From: Halichondria panicea
Taxonomy: Eukaryota > Porifera > Demospongiae > Suberitida > Halichondriidae
Reading direction: 5' to 3'
Length of the DNA: 64,000 nucleotides
Assembly: GCF_963675165.1 (NCBI RefSeq)
Contig: NC_087379.1
Span: 2,980,201-3,044,200 of the forward strand
Each line of letters starts with the position of its first letter. Within the stretch, counting starts at the first letter, position 1. The position numbers and the translations under genes were made by a program. Below, one piece after another: positions 43,816 to 57,044 of this stretch. The notes below the pieces were generated by a model. It was not told where the DNA came from and did no database searches. It saw only the letters and a list, made by a program, of their open reading frames with translations.

Positions 43816-46800
43816 TTATTCATTTGTTAGTCCTGTGGTGTTGATCTTGCATTTGACGAACAAGGTATCATCCTTGACGTAGGAGACATTGTCGAGAACA
43901 GAAACGAGAGCAAATGTGGGACAGCCTGAGGCAACGTTCATCTCATTGCGTGGTCTTTGGAATGAGGAGGAGGTTGGTTCAGGACGAAACGACTGGACAA
44001 TGTCTCGCTGCTTGTTCTGGTCCACCAGGGTCAGAGTGACTGCCTGTCTGAACGGCCAAGGGAGGAGGGCATCGTACTCCCCTCGCATTAGAGTGATGAA
44101 GAACGACAAGTGAGTGCCTTTGCCAGTACCATCACCATTCATGTAGAGTCGTAGACAAACCTTGTATCCATGACGACTTGTGTAGAATGGAGCGGAATAC
44201 AGAGATACAGTTTTCCCAGTTTTAGCTTCCTGTCTTCTCCTAGTGACTTCGGGGATTTTCCAAATGAATGTTCCATCATAACTGGCAGCTTGAAGTGTTT
44301 GTAATAGTAGAGATACTTCACTGAGTCCATCTTGTAGTTGGATAATAGACGACTCGGTTTTCATAATAGAATTAACCATCTGCTGGATTTTGCCGTTCAG
44401 CTCTGATTTCGTTTTGGTGATCTCAGATTGCAGTGCTGCTGCTTTATTGTCTGTCAGTGCAATTTCAGTCTTAATTGAGTGCTGCATCTCTTTGTGGTTG
44501 ATCTTTAACAACTGAGTGTGATAGGCTGTATATTCCTTAGCATGTGAGGTCAACTGTGGGATAGTGCCCTGTTATGGAGGAGAAATAAATAAACTGAGTA
44601 ACAAACAAAAATTCTTACTAACATGCAATATTAACTTTTTGAGCAAACAATCAGTACTCAGTATAACTTAACTAACGAGTGTTGCAAGCGTGCGCTTGCT
44701 AATGCCTCTCGCTATGTTATGCTTTCGCTTAAAAAGAATTAGAGTGTTTTAGTACTTTCTATTTCTATATAAACCTACTGAAAAGAAAAGACTTGTTTAT
44801 TGTATGGTATCATTGTAGTGTTTTGTGGTCTCATGCGAGAAAGAAGAATGATTCTTCCAAAATCTATATCATAACTGAGAAGATAAGATGAAAAGAAAAG
44901 ACTTGTGTACATTCATATTGTTATATCTAGCTGTTGTATATGTATATAGTAGCTTACCAGGCCCTCTGGCTCAAGAAAAAGATAAAAGCTGGATTTTATT
45001 CTCTCACACGTGGGGGAGAGCGCTGTACACAGAAATAAGGGGTGTGTCTGCAAGGTCAATGGCTGCTACAGTATAGCTAGTTTTACAGCTCTTTCTAACT
45101 CTTGTAGCTAACAAAAACCTAGCGCTTTAGTGCAAGACTAACTTATAAGTTGAATAGAAACTTTGTAAGAACAGATAATGCTACAAAAGATTCTGAAGAG
45201 ACTGCAACAGCCTTCAATGTGAGTCAAACTAGCCATAACTCGAGAAAAAAGCTTTAGTTTGCTAATCCACGAATCAAAATCCAAGAGAACGTGGCTAGAA
45301 GCCTATAGAAGCTGTTAGTTTTTCGTCGCATTACAACTGTTGAGCAGTTACAGTTGGAACAGACACACACACACACAGTCAGCTTTACCGTATCCCTCAT
45401 GCGGCTACGCCTTGGGGCATAACAAACAGTGAGGCCACCATTGATATATAATTATACTGACCTTGTATGAACATCCAAGGTTCTTGTAGTCGCAGTTTCT
45501 CAGTTGGTGGGTACATAGTGTACGAGTGTGCTTGGAAAGCTGCATGGAAACAAAGTACATAATAATTATAGTCAGTGACAATTTAGTGAGGGATTTCTTA
45601 CCTCTTTCCGTGGTACCGACATCCCACACTTGTTAGGGCAAGGGACAGACACATCCTCACACTCTGACTTGATGTGAGCCTACAGAGACAGACCAAACAT
45701 GTACAGTAACTACTGTACTGTTGAGAAGAGCTGTGAAACTCCACAGCTCTTCTCAACAAAAGTAAACTATCACTACTAAGTTGCAGAAGAAGCCAGCTTA
45801 TTAAAGCAAACATAATAAATAGTCACTACCGTACCCTCGCGAAAATACGCCCACCCTTTTCTACAAGAAGTTTAGGCAAATTAGGGGACTGGGCATTTAA
45901 TCGCGACCGGCGAGTTCATTCGAATATACGCCCATCCGCGGCCTAAATTGAGGTTTACACTTTGCTCTATGACAATTCTTTATGTTTGACAACAGCAATG
46001 TTATAAACTAATGCATGTATGATTAAAGCATGACAAGAGAATGAAGAAGTGGACTCTGACTCTATTCGTTGCTTGTCACTTGAGTCGATGTCAGATGTAG
46101 CAGAAACTTCCCAAACGATGGTATATCGTACTCCTACAGAGCAGCTATCAGGTACTTTGTTTCAGAAAACCAAGGCAAGGTAACCTGCATGGCCTGTGTG
46201 ATAACTTTCTTGGACTTTGTGTTTTCTTTTCTCTGCATATAGGACTACTTGTTCCCTGCATTATACATCTTCAAGGGCAAACAGATCCATACAGAGAAAG
46301 TTATATGTCTAATCTTGGTCCAGCAAGGAGTATAGTCTAACTAGCTACTACCTAAAACTTACTTTCTTCACTAAAAGTAATAGTCAACATGTGGCATTTA
46401 GCTACTGCGCATGCTCAAAATCTTCATTCTGGGTGGGCTTATAATCGAGTGAAAATACTCTCGCGCAAGAACTTCAAAGCAAAAGAGGGGATGGGCGTTT
46501 ATTCAAGATGGGCTTATTTTCGTGAGGGTATGGTATTTATATCCGTACCCTCATACAGTACCAATACAGATATGCCAACACTGAGAATTAATTGTCTTCT
46601 TGCGAAAAAGAACTATACAGTGGAACCTCGATCCATTAACGACTACCTCCAAAGAGTAACCATGCATGCATCCGCTATTAAATATGGTGCACATGCATGA
46701 TGTGGTCTGGATTGAAACTACAACTAGAGCACTGAAGTGCTAACCCTCGGCTGTTGACACGAATAAATAGATCTATAAAAACCGAAGGAGTGTTCAAGAA

Positions 46801-49800
46801 GCAACAAACTAACTTTTAATTAATAGAGACCGGTAAAGGATCACTTCAGCTGCTAATAAATTATGGCTCGAATAACGGTCACATGCAGAGCTGGCCAACA
46901 CGTGCAAGTTTAAGCTTCTGCTCGCTTTTATACGAACTTTTATACGACAATGAAGCTTTAACATCAAGATTTGCCATTGTTAAAACTAAGAACTTGTTGT
47001 GTGAAGGCTATCCATGCTGTAAACGCAATGCTGTGGCATCCAGGTGAGCAGGCTCAGATTGGACTACTATATCTGCTGGCCGCAGCACGGCCTCGAGTAA
47101 TGACTTCAATGTAAAGCAACCTATCAGGAATGGCCACCTCTTTACTTTGTACAACCAGTAGCTGTTTAGCCTAAATCAGCTTTAGCAATGGAAAATAACC
47201 TCCCAAAACGGACAGCCACACACAGAATCAGCAAAAATTATTGCTGAGATAGCATTATTGTGAAAACCTAACTGTTATATATATAGCTCATCCCTACAGC
47301 CTTTTCAAAGCTTGCATGAGCTAGAGAAGCAGTTACTGCACTATTACTCTTATTTCCCAAAAACAATTAGAGAATGGAACTTCCTACAATTCTATTAATG
47401 CACATGTCTTAGTTTGGTTAAAAATCAAGTTCAAATGTACTAAAAATTCACGCTTTCAATGAATAAATTATTGAACCATTATAATTATAGCTACATATTA
47501 TTTGTTCGTATAATTATAGTAGTTACAATGTCATACTTGATTTTGCTTTGGTTTGCAGCCAGACTATGCCTCAGACAATGCCCCACGAGAAGAAAGAAGG
47601 AACTATTCATTGACCGGCAAAAGAACGACACGAGAATGTGATGTCCACATGTCCACGTCAAAGCCTCTACTCTATATCAGCTATTAGGACAGCATTATTA
47701 TCATTCATTTATAGTTTGAACTAGTTTTTGATAATAATTATTTTGCTATATTCTCAAGCCTTCATCATCATCATCATTTTCAGTCAGAACTGTTTCAAAA
47801 CTCATCAAGCATGTATCAATCTGAAACACTCTCATGCAGAGCTGAAACAACTAAAGACACACTTTCAGTAGCCATTTTTATTTGGAATAAACACCCGTTA
47901 TATCAGAGGCAATCACCCATGCAAACGTCCATCATTCACAGAGGTGTTTCATATCCATGTAGTATCTATGGTGTATATACAAGTATCAGATTAAGGTTAT
48001 GGGCAACAGTTGCACCCACGCATACAAATTTTGCTATGAAAATTTTGCTATGAACAAAGACACTCTCATGATGGTGGTCCAATATATAGTTCTGCGTCCG
48101 TTTATGCAGCACTGACAGCTAGTATGCCTTGCTCTGAATTATTGATTTTCTTATAATTAAAATGTTAGGGCAGGGCCTGAAACAAAAAATCCAAGTACAC
48201 TCATAATTAGAGAAGAGTTATTTTTGCTTTCCTTATGCTCTACTGACTAGTACTGAGTATAAATCCACGGTATGTTTTCAAGTCTGAGCTCTCTATGGAA
48301 TGAAAAAGGAGAATCTGGTTGTTTCTGGCCCTCAGTAGGTTGATACCTTGCCATGGTCCTGGAGCCCCTGGTTCTGAGCCTTCTTCTGTCCAAACCGTTG
48401 CGAAAATTTAATTTTGATACAATTATGTACATGTTAGACCAGTACCTACAGTATAGTGTCAATGTTTTCTTTTTTAGGTTATGTTGTGCTGTTGAGATAT
48501 GTATATAAAGTTTGGTACTGCAAAACTTTATTTATTCTCTGGATACAATACCAGTTAGTAAGCGCATGCGCCTATAAGGAAAAGAGCAGGCCTCTATGTG
48601 CCTATTATCCAGATGCGCTTATAGAGATTAACCACGCCCATGACGTTTCAATGAAGCAAATCTCCATTAGCTAGCTCGATCGTTTGTCTGCAAGAGGTCT
48701 ATAGTTCTATGTCATATCTGACAGCAGTAATACAAAAATGCAACGACCGGTATAGTGAAAGAGACTTAACATCTATAAAAAAGTGTGGAGACCAGTTGTT
48801 GGGCAGAGAACTGTGTAGAAAACCATGCGCCTTCTATCCAGGCTCTTGGTCTGTTAACCAGTATGCGCCTATTAGTTAATGTGCACTTATTAATCAAGTG
48901 CACCTAATATATATTAACCAAGTGCGCCTACCGGTAATAAACATGTACCTATAATTAAATATTCACAATATTTTTCCCCAAAAATTTGCACTAAAAACAT
49001 GGATACATCACTGCTAATCTATTATTATATTCACATGATGTAATAATACCAGTAAGCCAATGAATATGCTGAGTGCATTTGTAGTCACAAACAGGAAATG
49101 ATGCAATCACATACCTGCTCATCCAGAACATTCTTTTGGCACCAAGTGCATTGTACTGCCTTAAACCGACACTTTGTGGTCATATGGTTCTCCACGGCCA
49201 CCTTAGCCAGTCTGGAGGGACAGCCATACGTGGAGTTGGGGCACGGCACTACCATGTACTTGCATACTGTCTTATGTTCCTGCAATTGTGTACCAAACCA
49301 GTAAATACCTACTAGTAATATGTATCATTGTATGTGATTCCCATTTACTTACTCATAAGTACATCGTAAAAATATGGCAGTGCACAGGCTGGGTCCAGCT
49401 CTTCTGCAAACCTGATAAAAATAAATTACAGTAGCAATGGCAACACCTATACTAAACAGGTTTCTAAACCCTGTGCACACTACCTATATCCTCTCTGAAC
49501 AATAATGATTACATCCTTAAAGCTATACTATAACCGCTTCAAAAATAATTATGCTTTTTTAAAATTCCAAGATAACCTTTAAACGGTAATTAATTAAGTA
49601 TCACATGCATACGTACGTACCTGATAAAACCTGCTCTCCCCCTCCCATGGACAGGACGGGTTCAAACACTTGAGGGTGATGTTACAAAGCTCATACTCCA
49701 CTGCCTTGTCTCGGAAACAGTCAGACAACCGATTCTTCACATTGCACGTTGGGCAGAGAAATACATCTTCTTTTCTGCGAAGCGCAATACAATATTAAAA

Positions 49801-49968
49801 TAAATGGATCAGGTTTTGAGTATTAAACGACAAGAAGAAGAACATAAATCTACCGTACCTTTTCTGCAAAGACTCGAAACAGGTTCCACACAGTCGGTCT
49901 CCACACTCACACTGCACGGGGTTGTGCAGAAGGTAATTACTGCATACTATACACTTGAAGTTTGACAT
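43816..49968 (-). CDS. TRAF-family adaptor, complete, TRAF-3 of three
   Basis: Six exons: 49859-49968, 49621-49774, 49115-49279, 45602-45679, 45462-45539 and 43816-44568. Each has the same length as its TRAF-1 counterpart, giving 445 residues in the same architecture. Differences include CIVCSNYLLHNP in the RING, KVAVENHMTTKCRFKAVQC in the third exon and KINHKEMQHSIKTEIAL in the coiled coil. Domain signatures QCECGDRLCGTC, SCPWEGESRFYQ, HTRTLCTHQLRNC and YDGTFIWKIPEV are intact. An in-frame upstream ATG at 50016 would add 16 residues; the ATG at 49968 is preferred because it aligns with both paralogues. Intron 3 is swollen to 3.4 kb by repeats. Tail-to-tail with TRAF-2. Predicted role as for TRAF-1. 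Confidence 0.95.
45040..45420 (-). mobile_element. MITE family B variant, copy 2
   Basis: Minus-strand start near 45420 (ATGCCCCAAGGCGTAGCCGC); contains GCTTCTATAGGCTTCTAGCC and CTCGAGTTATGGCTAG as in 22123-22470. It lies in TRAF-3 intron 5. Confidence 0.65.
45716..45756. repeat. Short hairpin in TRAF-3 intron 3
   Basis: TTGAGAAGAGCTGTG followed closely by its inverse CACAGCTCTTCTCAA; a small perfect inverted repeat just upstream (in transcript sense) of exon 4. Confidence 0.7.
45827..46535. mobile_element. MITE family D, copy 2
   Basis: Ends TACCGTACCCTCGCGAAAAT and CGTGAGGGTATGGTA enclose 709 bp. Internal sequence matches 22818-23486 in reverse (CCAGCAAGGAGTATAGTC, CTCTGCATATAGGAC). Lies in TRAF-3 intron 3. 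Confidence 0.85.
46536..49114 (-). other. TRAF-3 intron 3 remainder: repeats and empty MULE target
   Basis: About 46620 carries a Tigger-like end (CAGTGGAACCTCGATCCATT). About 46715-46875 is the minus-strand repeat that holds the empty MULE target (CGAATAAATAG). About 46990-47060 matches the repeat at 17540. CATCATCATCATCAT occurs at 47763-47777. No coding exon was supported. Confidence 0.55.
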
Positions 49969-51640
49969 CGGGATTTCTTCACTGAAGTTAATAACTAACC
50001 CCCTTTCTCTGCACATTCTCTTATATATGGGCGGTTTATTACCGGAAAAATCTGGTTTAGTCCTCGAGTTCTGAGACTATTTTTAGCATAGCATTACATC
50101 ATTAGTAGTGACAAGGGGATGTTTGAACTTCCTTTAGATCCCACTTGTGTGTGTTTAGCAGGGAATTATGAGCCATAATCTCATAGTTTCCCAGGGAATT
50201 ATAAGCTTGAGGGTATAAAGTACAAGTATAATTTTTTTGAATGCACAAAAATGATAATAAAGCTGTAGCTAGCTGCATGATAATTAGCTATGGCTGTTCA
50301 GTTTTTTCACTACCAGTTTCTATAGCGTTTGCTGGGTTGATGGTAAGGTTCACCAGTATCTTTTCTTGTCTCTATGAGGAACACTAAGAGCCAATGATTA
50401 TAACAGTTCTGGGTCCATTGTCACAAGCATGAAAGCATGTCTTCAACTTGTAGTATTATTTTGTCAACTTCGTCCTCCTGACTTCTGTTTCTATCCTGCA
50501 GCCATGTTTCAAACAGTAGACTCCTGTGAACGATAGTGCACTGTAGCATTGCTGCAAGCTGTTCCTTGCTAGCTAGCCGTACATATCAGAACAGTTTACT
50601 GAGAAGCTTGAGCTGGGGGTGGGGCTTGAGTGCAGAGAAAAGAGGAGGCTGGGCTCATTTGTTGCAGAGTGCTTCCTGCACAAGGTGGAGTCACAAGTTG
50701 TCCATTCCAATGTTGAAGCAAGGCCAATGCAAAGGTTTTTTAGCAGAGAAGCAGAAATCATCTAGCTTGTCAAAACAGGACATTTTCAAAAATAAAGCTG
50801 TTGCTAAGGCTTGCTGCTTTTATAGATACACTTCTTGCCTGAGGCAGCCAATGAAAAGTGGGATCTAAATCAGTTAGCACATGTGCATTCGGTATCTATG
50901 GTTATAGTGTCCCTCATCCCTCGGGCAAAGCCCTCGTGATTGGGACACTATAACACATAGATACCTCTGCCCATGTACTATCTATAACGTAGTACTGTGA
51001 ACTGTAGCGCGCGGAGGCTTACATGTAGTACCGTACCTAATTTGTGGTTGTACTAGACGCTTACATGTAGGGGAAAATATCTTTTGTTGAAATAATTATA
51101 TCATCAGTGTTACAAAAATAATTAAAGTACTGTCTATCAATAGATAAATAAATGTACCTAGGACTCATGCGCTTAAAACATACAAAATCATAACAAAATG
51201 GTTTTGCAATGAATGTTCAAGACATGGCAAGGTCTAAAACAAAAATTAATAAGATAGTAACTTGATTTATATAATTATAATTACATGTGTGTAAAATAGT
51301 TACAAGTAATTAGTTTATTATAATAATTGTTTGTGTTCATTCCAGTAAACGTTTATGAGCTAAAAATATTGATCTTGAGCATAACATTGCAGTTTTACCA
51401 GCAGCTAGCAAAATTTCTCTACCTTTAGAAGTTGCTGATCTATTAGTATTCGTGATCACCGCTTGTATAATTGTTTTTATTGCATTAATTGTTTCTAGTT
51501 GGTAGTGACCTATAGTGAACCAGTATTGTAGGGCGATTACTGACTAACCACTATTTAAAATATCTTCAAAGAGACTTATAGGTACTCTGATTTGCTCTGT
51601 TTTCTTTCTCTAGCCTGTTTTATATCATCTGGTGTATTGT
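49969..51640. other. TRAF-3 5' flank and spacer
   Basis: The 5' flank has TTCTCTTATATATGGG near 50018-50032, a possible minus-strand TATA-like stretch. TAGATCCCACTT (50133-50144) and AAGTGGGATCTA (50853-50864) may bound a 730-bp inverted-repeat element. ATAGTGTCCC and GGGACACTAT form a hairpin at 50904-50952. No gene. Confidence 0.4.
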
Positions 51641-54150
51641 TTGGAACTGTTAGCTCTAACTGACTTGAATAGTTTTATTTGCATCTGATACTATAACTAT
51701 AAGTCTGGTCTTAAAGGAGTGACGATTATTGAGGATGGTATTAATTGTAGCTTGAGGTGAATCATAAAATCTAAGACCAGGTATATCAGCATACATAATT
51801 GCTGATGGTACCAAAAGACTTTTTAGTTGACTATACAAGCTCTTCAAAACTGAACCATGTCTCCACGTGTATATCTATACCTTGGTTGAGTGCTTGTGCA
51901 ACTACTTAGTATGTGAGCTGTTGTAGGTCTTGGATTTTGACATAGTTGACACCTACTATCACACTGAATTTTCATCCTTCTTAAGTTCATAGCTGTAGGA
52001 AGAGTGTCAGAACCCGCCTTCAAGAGGAAAGATAGTTGACCTTGAGGTAGGCCCATTCTCATTAATTTTGACCAAACATTTTCAATCATGATGTAATGTT
52101 CAAAAACTTGTTTTGGACTGTTAGTGTTTGGAGGCTTGTTTTGGACTGTTAGTGTTTGGAGGTGATGATTCCAATGTGTTTAGCTTTCAAATCTGTAATG
52201 CTCTTCTTGCAGTGACGTTTTAGAGATGGAATAGTTGACACTATGTGTCTCTCATCCTTAATAATGTCAAAACTAAGCTTAGGAATTCCAATATTATTTC
52301 TAATTGCTGGAGAATCTAACAGGGGAGCCAGTTCCTTAATCGTACGATCACATGAACCTTCAATGGCAACTAGGTAATTTAAGGATGCTTTTGTATACAT
52401 AAAGCTCATCTGCATGGTGGCAGTTTAACACATGCGGGTGATAGAGTATTGCTCTTGTTGCATTTCTAGGTATAGTTTTAGCTTCTTTTTTTTTATTGCT
52501 TGGTCTTCTAAGATAATGCATATATTGCAAGATGGAAATTGATTGAGGGAGCAATATAATGTTGGTAAATCCAAAGTTTATATTCTCCTCTGATTGGACG
52601 TTTATTCAAATTACTTAAAGCTATTTTTACTTTTAAGAGGATATTGGATGAAGGAAGATTAGAGGTCGATCAGTGCTAATTATTCTATACCTAGAAACTT
52701 AGCTGGATTTTTGATGCATTTGTTGTGAGTCCTTGATTTAATTAACTTAATATGTAATTTTTGTCAAACTTCTTTCCTGTAAATGATAATGATATGCACT
52801 GTCCAGCCATAGATGGAGGTCCAAGTCAGAGCAACAATCATCAATTATTCTAGAAAGTGCTATTCTATTATCTTGGACGGTTGATGTAATGATATCAAAT
52901 CATCAGCAAAACCTTTCACCTTATGTTCTGAAGAGGTATTGTAATACTTGTTAGAATGAGTGCTATTTTGTTGTTTTATTTGTGAAGGTTTAGTAGATTT
53001 TGTAAAAAATGTTTTTGATGACTTTTTGGCGTACACCCAATTGATAGATCTTAGATCAATTGATTCTGATTGCGCATCCGAGTAGAATTGTATGAAGACA
53101 CCGTACACTTGTACCAACGAGGTTTCTCCTCAGAATCATCCTCATTCCATTCCACATAATTGATGTACCTGGACTAGGGAGATGTTCTGTATCAGCAATT
53201 GGGATCATAAAAAAGAAACCAGGGCACTAAAGATTATTAGCTAGTTGAATGATTGGATTGAATGACAACAGAAAAATGATTGGGGACATGGTGTCTCCTT
53301 GAAATACCCCTCGAGAGAAAGGAAATAATTGTGTTGAACCACGCTTTTGTACTAACGAATGCATTTAGTTGACTATACGCATTCCTTATGTAACATCTAA
53401 CTGCTGATGGAATTTTGATGTTGTAAAATGTCTGCAATTAGATTGTGAGCAACTGAATCAAAGGCATTTAAAAATGAGGTGCTAAGTGGCAAACCATTTG
53501 ATTTAGCATGTTCTACAATCGATGTTAATGTAAACATATGCTCCATGGTGCCATTTATTCCTCTTAAAAATCCTTTTGTATCGAGGAGTCAACGATTGCA
53601 TTAGCTAAGCAGAATTTTTCCATACGATAAGCTAAGATCTTATGAAAGGCTTACCCACTACACTTGTTAAAGCAATTGGTCTTATCACTTTTCTTGTGAA
53701 TAAGAATTATTTTACCAAAACACCAGATTAGTGGAGCTTCATTAGTATCTAGTAATATTTTTGAGAATAAAATATAAAAAGTAATGACAATTAAAATGGT
53801 AGTTGTTTTAGCATTGCATAAGAAATACCATCCTCGCCAGGTGATAAAGTGGAAGAAAATTTCTTCAAAATTGACTTGATTGCAAACGGTGTAACAGGTC
53901 ACTCATCAAAATCCTCAACAACAGTAGGTGCAAGCATGCAATCATAAACACAAGAGGGAAGAGATTGGTAAGTACAATGACTGCTTGAAAATGAATTTGA
54001 AAAAGGATTAAATGCTTTTGATTCTTAAAAAGATAGAGTTATAATTATTTGCAGAATCATCTGAGCAAGCAGATTTTGCAAACTTCCATGGATTTTTAAC
54101 AAATGCCTTCTCCTGCCTTTTTGTTTATTCAATCAAAATGTAAGTGTTAC
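51641..54150 (-). mobile_element. Decayed LINE with reverse transcriptase remnants
   Basis: Reading minus from right to left: APLIWCFGKIILIHKKSDKT (RT entry, 53800-53700), STSFLNAFDSVAHN-like (about 53470), YIRNAYSQLNAFVSTKAW then a SRG motif (53390-53290), VKGFADDLISL (RT active site FADD, near 52910) and GSDTLPTAMNLRRMKIQCDS with CQLCQNPRPTTAHILSSCT (C-terminal Cys/His motif, about 52000-51910). The order is that of one LINE open frame, but stops and shifts break it throughout. The ends were not defined. Confidence 0.75.
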
Positions 54151-54429
54151 ATGCATGGTTAACGTTTTTGTCCCCACAATTATAATCATGGGTATCCGGA
54201 TAGTGGCACACGAATAGAACTAGAAACTCAGTTTAGAGCTTATGTTGGAGTGGTGATTAGCATACTGTACAAGCCTCGAGGCCATGCTGTTCCTGGAGGC
54301 AGCACCTTGGCACTTTTATATAAGGATATAGCTGTAACATAATTATGTGTGATGAGCTCACCTGTGGTTTGCTGGTCAGGTAGTCTCTGGTTTTCGTGAG
54401 TTACTCATTCAAACTCTGAATAGTGGTGA

Positions 54430-55862
54430 ATCGTAGGTCCTTGGAGGCATTGATCGAATCTTTGTGACATTTTTGTCAGCTAAACAAGCTTGCTCCTGTT
54501 CCACTTGTGCAACAAGATTGGCAACATTTGTTTCCAATTGAGCTATTCGCATAGCTTTAGATGTAAGATTGTTTTTGAGTGTGGGCAAATTGTTGCTTCA
54601 TCTCTTCAGTGAGTTGTTTACATCGAATTTCTAACTTATCGATGGTAGTATCCTTAGAATTCACCAGTGCACCACTTGCATGTGATAGCCAATTAATAAT
54701 TCCTTGTGCTACAATTCCACTCAGAAATCCTCTATCTCCACACTATGTTCAGTTACTAGTTGATTAATTTTAACAAAGTGTACCAATTGCAAACGCTCGA
54801 CAGTATTTTCACTTTCTTACTCTTATCGTCTTTTCTCCTCCGCCAGTGCCTTGATGTCTCCTGCTTTCTCCTCGATTGCCGAGTCCTTCCTTACAACCTC
54901 TTCCTCAAGTTCTCTCTTCTCCGTCAGTAGGGAACTTAGCATTTCCACCCTGTTCTCAAAGGAGGGAGGGTGTTCAAGTACCACACCACCCATCTGACTG
55001 ACTATCTCCGCTGCTGTAGGTCTTTGCTTGGGGTTGTTGCTGAGACAGCGCATGATGAGATCCATCAGAGGGTTTTCTGGGGTGATCCTTCGAAGAAACT
55101 CTTCACGTCGTTCAGCTTCTGTCACTAGTATCAGACCATTGGGGTTAGCAGGATCGATTCATGTCTGGCCAACTTTCGGTAGTGGCCACTCTGCTGTGAA
55201 GGTGTGAATCATCATGACCCCAAAGGAGAATACATCCACACTGGTGCAGTAGTGGGGGTCGGCAACCATCACTTCGGGGGGCATGTATGCTGGGGTGCCA
55301 GGGGTCTCCGTCATTTGACTCACTTGAAGGGGGTGAGGTTCAAGATTCGACCAACCCCCAGATCAGATATCTGGCCATCAGGTTAGTGGACAAGAGAACA
55401 TTGTTGGCCGAGAGGTCTCTGTGCACAATAACTGGCATTTGGCCATGGAAGTATGCCAGGCCCAGTGAAACATCATGGAGGACGGAGAACATTGAGGAGA
55501 ATACTGTTGCGCTCGAGACAACTGGTTAAATTCGTGGGGAGGAACTCCATGGCTAAGATTGGGAATTGAGAGGCTTCCTCAAAACAAACTCCCAGAAACT
55601 GGACAATGTTGGGGTGCCTAGTTTGACTGAGCAGGTGACACTCCTCCAGATACCTTCATGCTGCATGCCCGATTCCAGTCTCGTAGAGAACTCGGTAAAG
55701 CTTCTTGCCAGCACATTTCAGTCCTCGATACTCTAGCTCCATGACAACAGCGTAGGAACCATGTCCCAACTCATTCTCAGTGATGTGAACTTGTCTCAGG
55801 GTGAATTGATTGAAAGCTTGTGGATTTACAGCCATTCTTATCGTTTGCTCATACAGTTGAAT
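54430..55862 (-). pseudogene. TKL/tyrosine-kinase-like pseudogene with coiled-coil tail
   Basis: In order on the minus strand: LRQVHITENELGHGSYAVVM (G-loop), GLKCAGKKLY (ATP Lys), TRHPNIVQFLGVCFEEASQF, AYFHGQMPVIVHRDLSANNV (catalytic loop), ISDLGVGRILNLTP (DLG), TPGTPAYMPPEVMVADPHYC, VDVFSFGVMMIHTFTAEWPL, MDLIMRCLSNNPKQRPTAAE, then a coiled coil RELEEEVVRKDSAIEEKAG and AQLETNVANLVAQVEQEQ. At least three frameshifts (near 55480, 55377 and 55334) and a TGA after PKVGQT at about 55155 kill the frame. The domain is in one block, with no introns inside, consistent with a single large exon or a retrocopy. Confidence 0.85.
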
Positions 55863-57044
55863 CTGTGTAGGGAAGCAAGTAAATTAACCAGCATGTAGTA
55901 TGTATTAGCTATTGCCCAGCACGAGTGCAAATATGCCATATATTTCACTGGAGCAACATAATGCCCTCGGGGCCTGCGGCCATGTCATCCAGTGCAATCT
56001 ATGGCATGTTACACAAGGGCACCTGCAATAACTAACTTGTGCCCAATGACGTCAAACTCTTCTGATTGGTTAACTTAGAATTTGTATTGATTAGTAAATT
56101 CTAGGTTTTCTTCCCACAACTAGTAGTAGCCTATAAAAGGGACCAAAGGGTTGAGGCCTGGAGGGGTGGAGGATAAGTCTAAAATCAGATTTTCATCCAC
56201 TGCATTTACACACAGTGCAACATGCCAGTGCAATATATGGTTGCTATGGTTGCAATGCAACATGCCATATACGGTACAGAGCACTGGATTGCTTTGATCT
56301 GCCCACTCAGTCTAAAGTACATATTATAGCTAGCAACTTTAACAAGCAGTTGCAGATCCAACATCCTGATAATTTAGCATATTTGGCGATTCAGTTAGCG
56401 AATTAAAAACCGCCAAATTATAAGTTTTCCAGTGGACACATTGTCATTGCTGTATAGTAGCCATGCCAGGTTAAAAAACACCAAGTCTGTTAAATGGCTC
56501 ATTCACCACCAGCCAAATTTTCGAGTTACATATAATTCATATACGGTAGTTTATATAGTCTTAATTTTATGTCTACTTAGTTACTGTGTTGATATAAAAG
56601 CATGCGATATTATGTAGGATATATATGTGGAAGCCTATACATGTAGCTATAGAAGTCTTATAGCTATCATATATATATAGCTGTACACATTTTCTATTGG
56701 ACATTGCATGCTTTTATAGAATCTAACATCAAAATTATTGCCGCTTGTAATTCTAGATGAGAACTTTATGATGCTGAGATTGAAGATTGCAACAGCCTTC
56801 ACTGCGAGTAAAAGTAGCCATAACTCGCAAATCCACGAGTAAAAATCCAAGAGAACGTATTATATATAGCCTATATACCTATCTTAGCTAGGTTTCCTAT
56901 CGGAACATTGCAGTATAGTATGCTTTTATAGCGGCCTGGGTCAATGACTCGTGTAACATGGATGACCGGTTACTGAGCTGTGTAAACATTAATTTTGAGA
57001 AATTATTCTGAATCATGCAGGCTTCTGGCTATTATGGTATTCAT
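55863..57044. other. Spacer
   Basis: AT-rich. Small repeats around 55925-56010 and 56215-56280 (CAACATGCCA, ATATGCCATATA). A fragment of MITE family B at about 56785-56860 (CAACAGCCTTCACTGCGAG, CCATAACTCG). No gene. Confidence 0.4.

Noticed and set aside
44888-45076. Small plus-strand open frame with a hydrophobic start in TRAF-3 intron 5
   Set aside because: Overlaps a MITE family B variant and has no homologous copy in TRAF-1; probably chance.
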